Positions 62,320 through 64,000 of a stretch of 64,000 nt of DNA are shown piece after piece. Position numbers and translations under genes: made by a program. Source of the DNA: Enterococcus florum (GTDB lineage: Bacteria > Bacillota > Bacilli > Lactobacillales > Enterococcaceae); contig NZ_BJCC01000031.1 of assembly GCF_004309355.1 (NCBI RefSeq), positions 1-64,000 on the forward strand. Direction: 5' to 3'. Within the stretch, counting starts at the first letter, position 1. Every line of letters begins with the position of its first letter. A model generated the notes under the pieces. That model was not told the DNA's origin, did no database searches, and worked only from the letters and a program-made list of their open reading frames with translations.

Positions 62320-63397
62320 ATTGTTCAATCGAGGAGAGGGACATTTTAACCAACTGATCGTCTTGTTCGGAGGGAGAGCCGCGGCCATCACGATTATTGG
62401 TAACGAAATAGAGATCGTTCCCATCAATATAAACATCGCGAATTCGGCCAAAACCTTCGATAATTTGGGTTTCACTGTCTTCTGCCAAATCAAACCGTAA
62501 CAAGGTATTTCCTCTTAACCCAGCCACATAAAGCGCATTGCCAGCAACATCCATACCAGAAGGTGCCCAAGTATCGTTGCTGCCAGATGTGAAGATAGGC
62601 GTTTCCATGCCGTCCTCTGTTTCCATGCCTTCAATCACCGGCCAGCCATAATTTTTCCCAGCTTCGATTCGATTGATCTCATCGTTGGCACTCGCGCCAT
62701 GTTCACTGGCGTACATGGCATTCTCTGAGGTCCAAGTAAGACCTTGAGCATTTCGATGTCCATAGCTGAAAACAGGGGAGTCAGAAGAAGGATTGTCTTC
62801 TGGGATAGAGCCGTCTAAATTCAGCCGCAAAATTTTTCCTGCTAAAGAATCCTGATCTTGAGCTGTCTCCGGGCGTGAAGCATCTCCGGTGGTGGCATAC
62901 AGTTTCTGATCAGGTCCGATCTTCAAACGACCGCCATGATGGGTGCTGCCGCTGGGAATCTCATCCAATAATACAGCTGTTTCCTCCCATTGCTCCTCCA
63001 CCAGCTCCAATTCAACGATTCGGTTCATTCGCTGATTTCCCGCTTCATAGGTGTAATATGCAAACGCAGCGTTCGAGTCTGAAAAGTCTGGCTGCAAAAC
63101 GAAGCCCAATAAACCTGCCTCAGAAGCGGAAGAAAGAGACTGCTCCAACACAACCTGCTGCCGTTCAAGTGCACCATCAGTGATTGCTGCGATCGTTCCC
63201 GGTCTTTCACTAATGTAAAAGGTCTCCTCATGCTGATCAATAGACCACGGCACTTCTAAATTTTCCGCAAGCACCTCAGTCTCACTGTTCGCTGTCTCCT
63301 GCGAATTGGAAGGACTCGGGGTATCTGCGGCATCTTCTCCAACGCAGCCGCTCAACAGTCCAATCAATAATCCGCCAAGAAGTATCTTTGTTCTCAT
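62318..63397 (-). CDS. PQQ-type glucose/sorbosone dehydrogenase-like lipoprotein
   Basis: A 359-aa exported lipoprotein; ATG 63397 follows CAAGGAGGAAG. The lipobox LLSGC (Cys about residue 18) is followed by an acidic/Ser-rich linker, then a six-bladed beta-propeller of the GSDH family. Matching segments are LEVPWSIDQHEETFYISERPGTIAAI, GSTHHGGRLKIGPDQKLYATTGDA (about 142-165), GHRNAQGLTWT and ASEHGASANDEINRIEAGKNYGWPV. E. coli YliI is a PQQ-dependent relative. Enterococci are not known to make PQQ, so activity here is uncertain. Confidence 0.87.
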   Translation of the reverse strand: MRTKILLGGLLIGLLSGCVGEDAADTPSPSNSQETANSETEVLAENLEVPWSIDQHEETFYISERPGTIAAITDGALERQQVVLEQSLSSASEAGLLGFVLQPDFSDSNAAFAYYTYEAGNQRMNRIVELELVEEQWEETAVLLDEIPSGSTHHGGRLKIGPDQKLYATTGDASRPETAQDQDSLAGKILRLNLDGSIPEDNPSSDSPVFSYGHRNAQGLTWTSENAMYASEHGASANDEINRIEAGKNYGWPVIEGMETEDGMETPIFTSGSNDTWAPSGMDVAGNALYVAGLRGNTLLRFDLAEDSETQIIEGFGRIRDVYIDGNDLYFVTNNRDGRGSPSEQDDQLVKMSLSSIEQ

Positions 63398-63669
63398 TTC
63401 TTCTTCCTCCTTGAGTTTTTCAATCCTAAGCAATAGTTCCCTTCTAAACTAGCATCAATGAAAAAGAGAAGTAAAAGGATCTGCCTAAAAAATTGGACGA
63501 AGCAGTCAAATGATTTGCTCAACGAATCTATAAAGAAAGAGGTTGCTGAGTATTCTTTTTGACGCTTTTTTAGAGTCTCTTGTAAAGTTTAATTGTAGTT
63601 AATAATCATTCTTATAAAAAATAAAGGAATTAAAAGAATTAAATGATAGAAACGAAGGACGGTGAAGAA

Positions 63670-64000
63670 ATGAAACGGTGGATAAAATTGATTGTTCTGG
63701 GATTACTGATAACTCATACATCGCATCCATCCGTCTTTGCACAGGTGACCCATTCCTCGGAAAATGAGGAACATTTGACCACTCGAACCGAGGAATCCAG
63801 CAGTAAATCTGGAGATGCAATCAAAGATTTCTCTTACGAAGAAAAAAATGATTGGCCAGCAGAGAGCTCTTCCGATTCTACTAAACAGCAACCCACCAGC
63901 GAAAGCGCTGAACGATCTATTCAGGAGCAATCCTTGGAAGTCCAAGCTGCGGGAGAGGGAACCAGCAGCAATCCTTTTCGGGTTCAAAATGCAGCAGAGT
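63670..64000 (+). CDS. Secreted surface protein, N-terminal part (cut by window edge)
   Basis: The reading frame from ATG 63670 stays open for 110 codons to the window end. A signal peptide (MKRWIKLIVLGLLITH... cleaving near VFA-QV, residue about 24) is followed by a Ser/Glu/Gln-rich low-complexity linker (SSENEEHLTTRTEESSSKS to EQQSLE-like blocks) and then GTSSNPFRVQNAAE, where a folded domain seems to start. This layout is common in WxL- or LPXTG-type enterococcal surface proteins; the class cannot be told from the fragment. A TTGACG -35-like box lies at 63559-63564. GGTGAAGAA precedes the start. The gap 63398-63558 shows no gene. Confidence 0.75.
   Translation, partial: MKRWIKLIVLGLLITHTSHPSVFAQVTHSSENEEHLTTRTEESSSKSGDAIKDFSYEEKNDWPAESSSDSTKQQPTSESAERSIQEQSLEVQAAGEGTSSNPFRVQNAAE

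Noticed and set aside
1-64000. CRISPR arrays, tRNA or rRNA genes, insertion sequences and known riboswitches
   Set aside because: No regularly spaced repeats, cloverleaf with CCA-type acceptor, transposase gene with terminal repeats, or recognised riboswitch core was seen on reading. A covariance-model scan would be needed to exclude small RNAs.

Overview
The window looks like a chromosomal segment of an Enterococcus or close relative. Supporting this are moderate-to-low GC, strong AGGAGG-type ribosome sites, GTG/TTG starts, a sortase-assembled pilus locus, mannose-family PTS genes, a Mga-type regulator, phosphoketolase and catabolite-responsive (cre) elements. No rRNA, tRNA, CRISPR array, insertion sequence or phage gene was seen. 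The species cannot be fixed from sequence alone; the gene content would suit a metabolically broad gut enterococcus.

Layout. (1) 188-8913 (+): pilus locus with a winged-helix regulator, LPATG major pilin, class C sortase, LPRTG minor pilin and a 1315-aa tip adhesin. An intrinsic terminator lies between major pilin and sortase. (2) 8966-11336 (-): alpha/beta hydrolase and PucR-type regulator. Divergent from them is 11460-19825 (+), an operon for anaerobic ureide fermentation: a fused FdrA-YlbE (AllF-AllG) protein, AllH, an MFS permease, carbamate kinase, a dicarboxylate-type symporter and an AllD-like dehydrogenase. Together these predict ureidoglycolate -> oxalurate -> oxamate + carbamoyl phosphate -> ATP + NH3 + CO2. 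(3) 19942-22791 (-): nucleoside diphosphate kinase and phosphoketolase, the latter behind palindrome-embedded promoters. (4) 23263-24935 (+): an unassigned TIM-barrel-like protein and a SorC-type regulator, then queG. (5) 26796-36084 (+): a sugar or polyol utilisation operon with two class II aldolases, a PRD regulator, mannose-family EIIA/B/C/D, a zinc dehydrogenase, an FGGY kinase and a zinc-ribbon protein.

(6) 36146-44515 (-) is the most interesting block. It is a probable operon reading TIM-barrel isomerase-like protein, HypD-like glycyl radical enzyme, its activase, MFS permease, pyrroline-5-carboxylate-reductase-like protein and BCCT (betaine-type) carrier. It has a well-formed sigma-54 promoter (44771-44788) and a divergent sigma-54 activator (45022-46761). 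Paired GCAAA-N4-TTTGC dyads lie between them. I read this as anaerobic use of a hydroxyproline-type, perhaps N-methylated, substrate.

(7) 47103-48138: orphan lactose-type EIIA and a GNAT acetyltransferase. (8) 48435-56471: AraC regulator divergent from a rhamnose operon (NCS1-type permease, rhaB, rhaA, rhaD, rhaM) followed by a lactaldehyde reductase gene; a perfect cre site lies in the rha promoter region. (9) 56682-64000: MsrA with an N-terminal extension, Mga-like regulator, mntH, TMEM175-type channel, a sugar-dehydrogenase-like lipoprotein and the start of a secreted surface protein cut by the window edge.

The overall theme is accessory anaerobic catabolism (ureides, hydroxyproline-like compounds, polyols, rhamnose) beside host-surface attachment.
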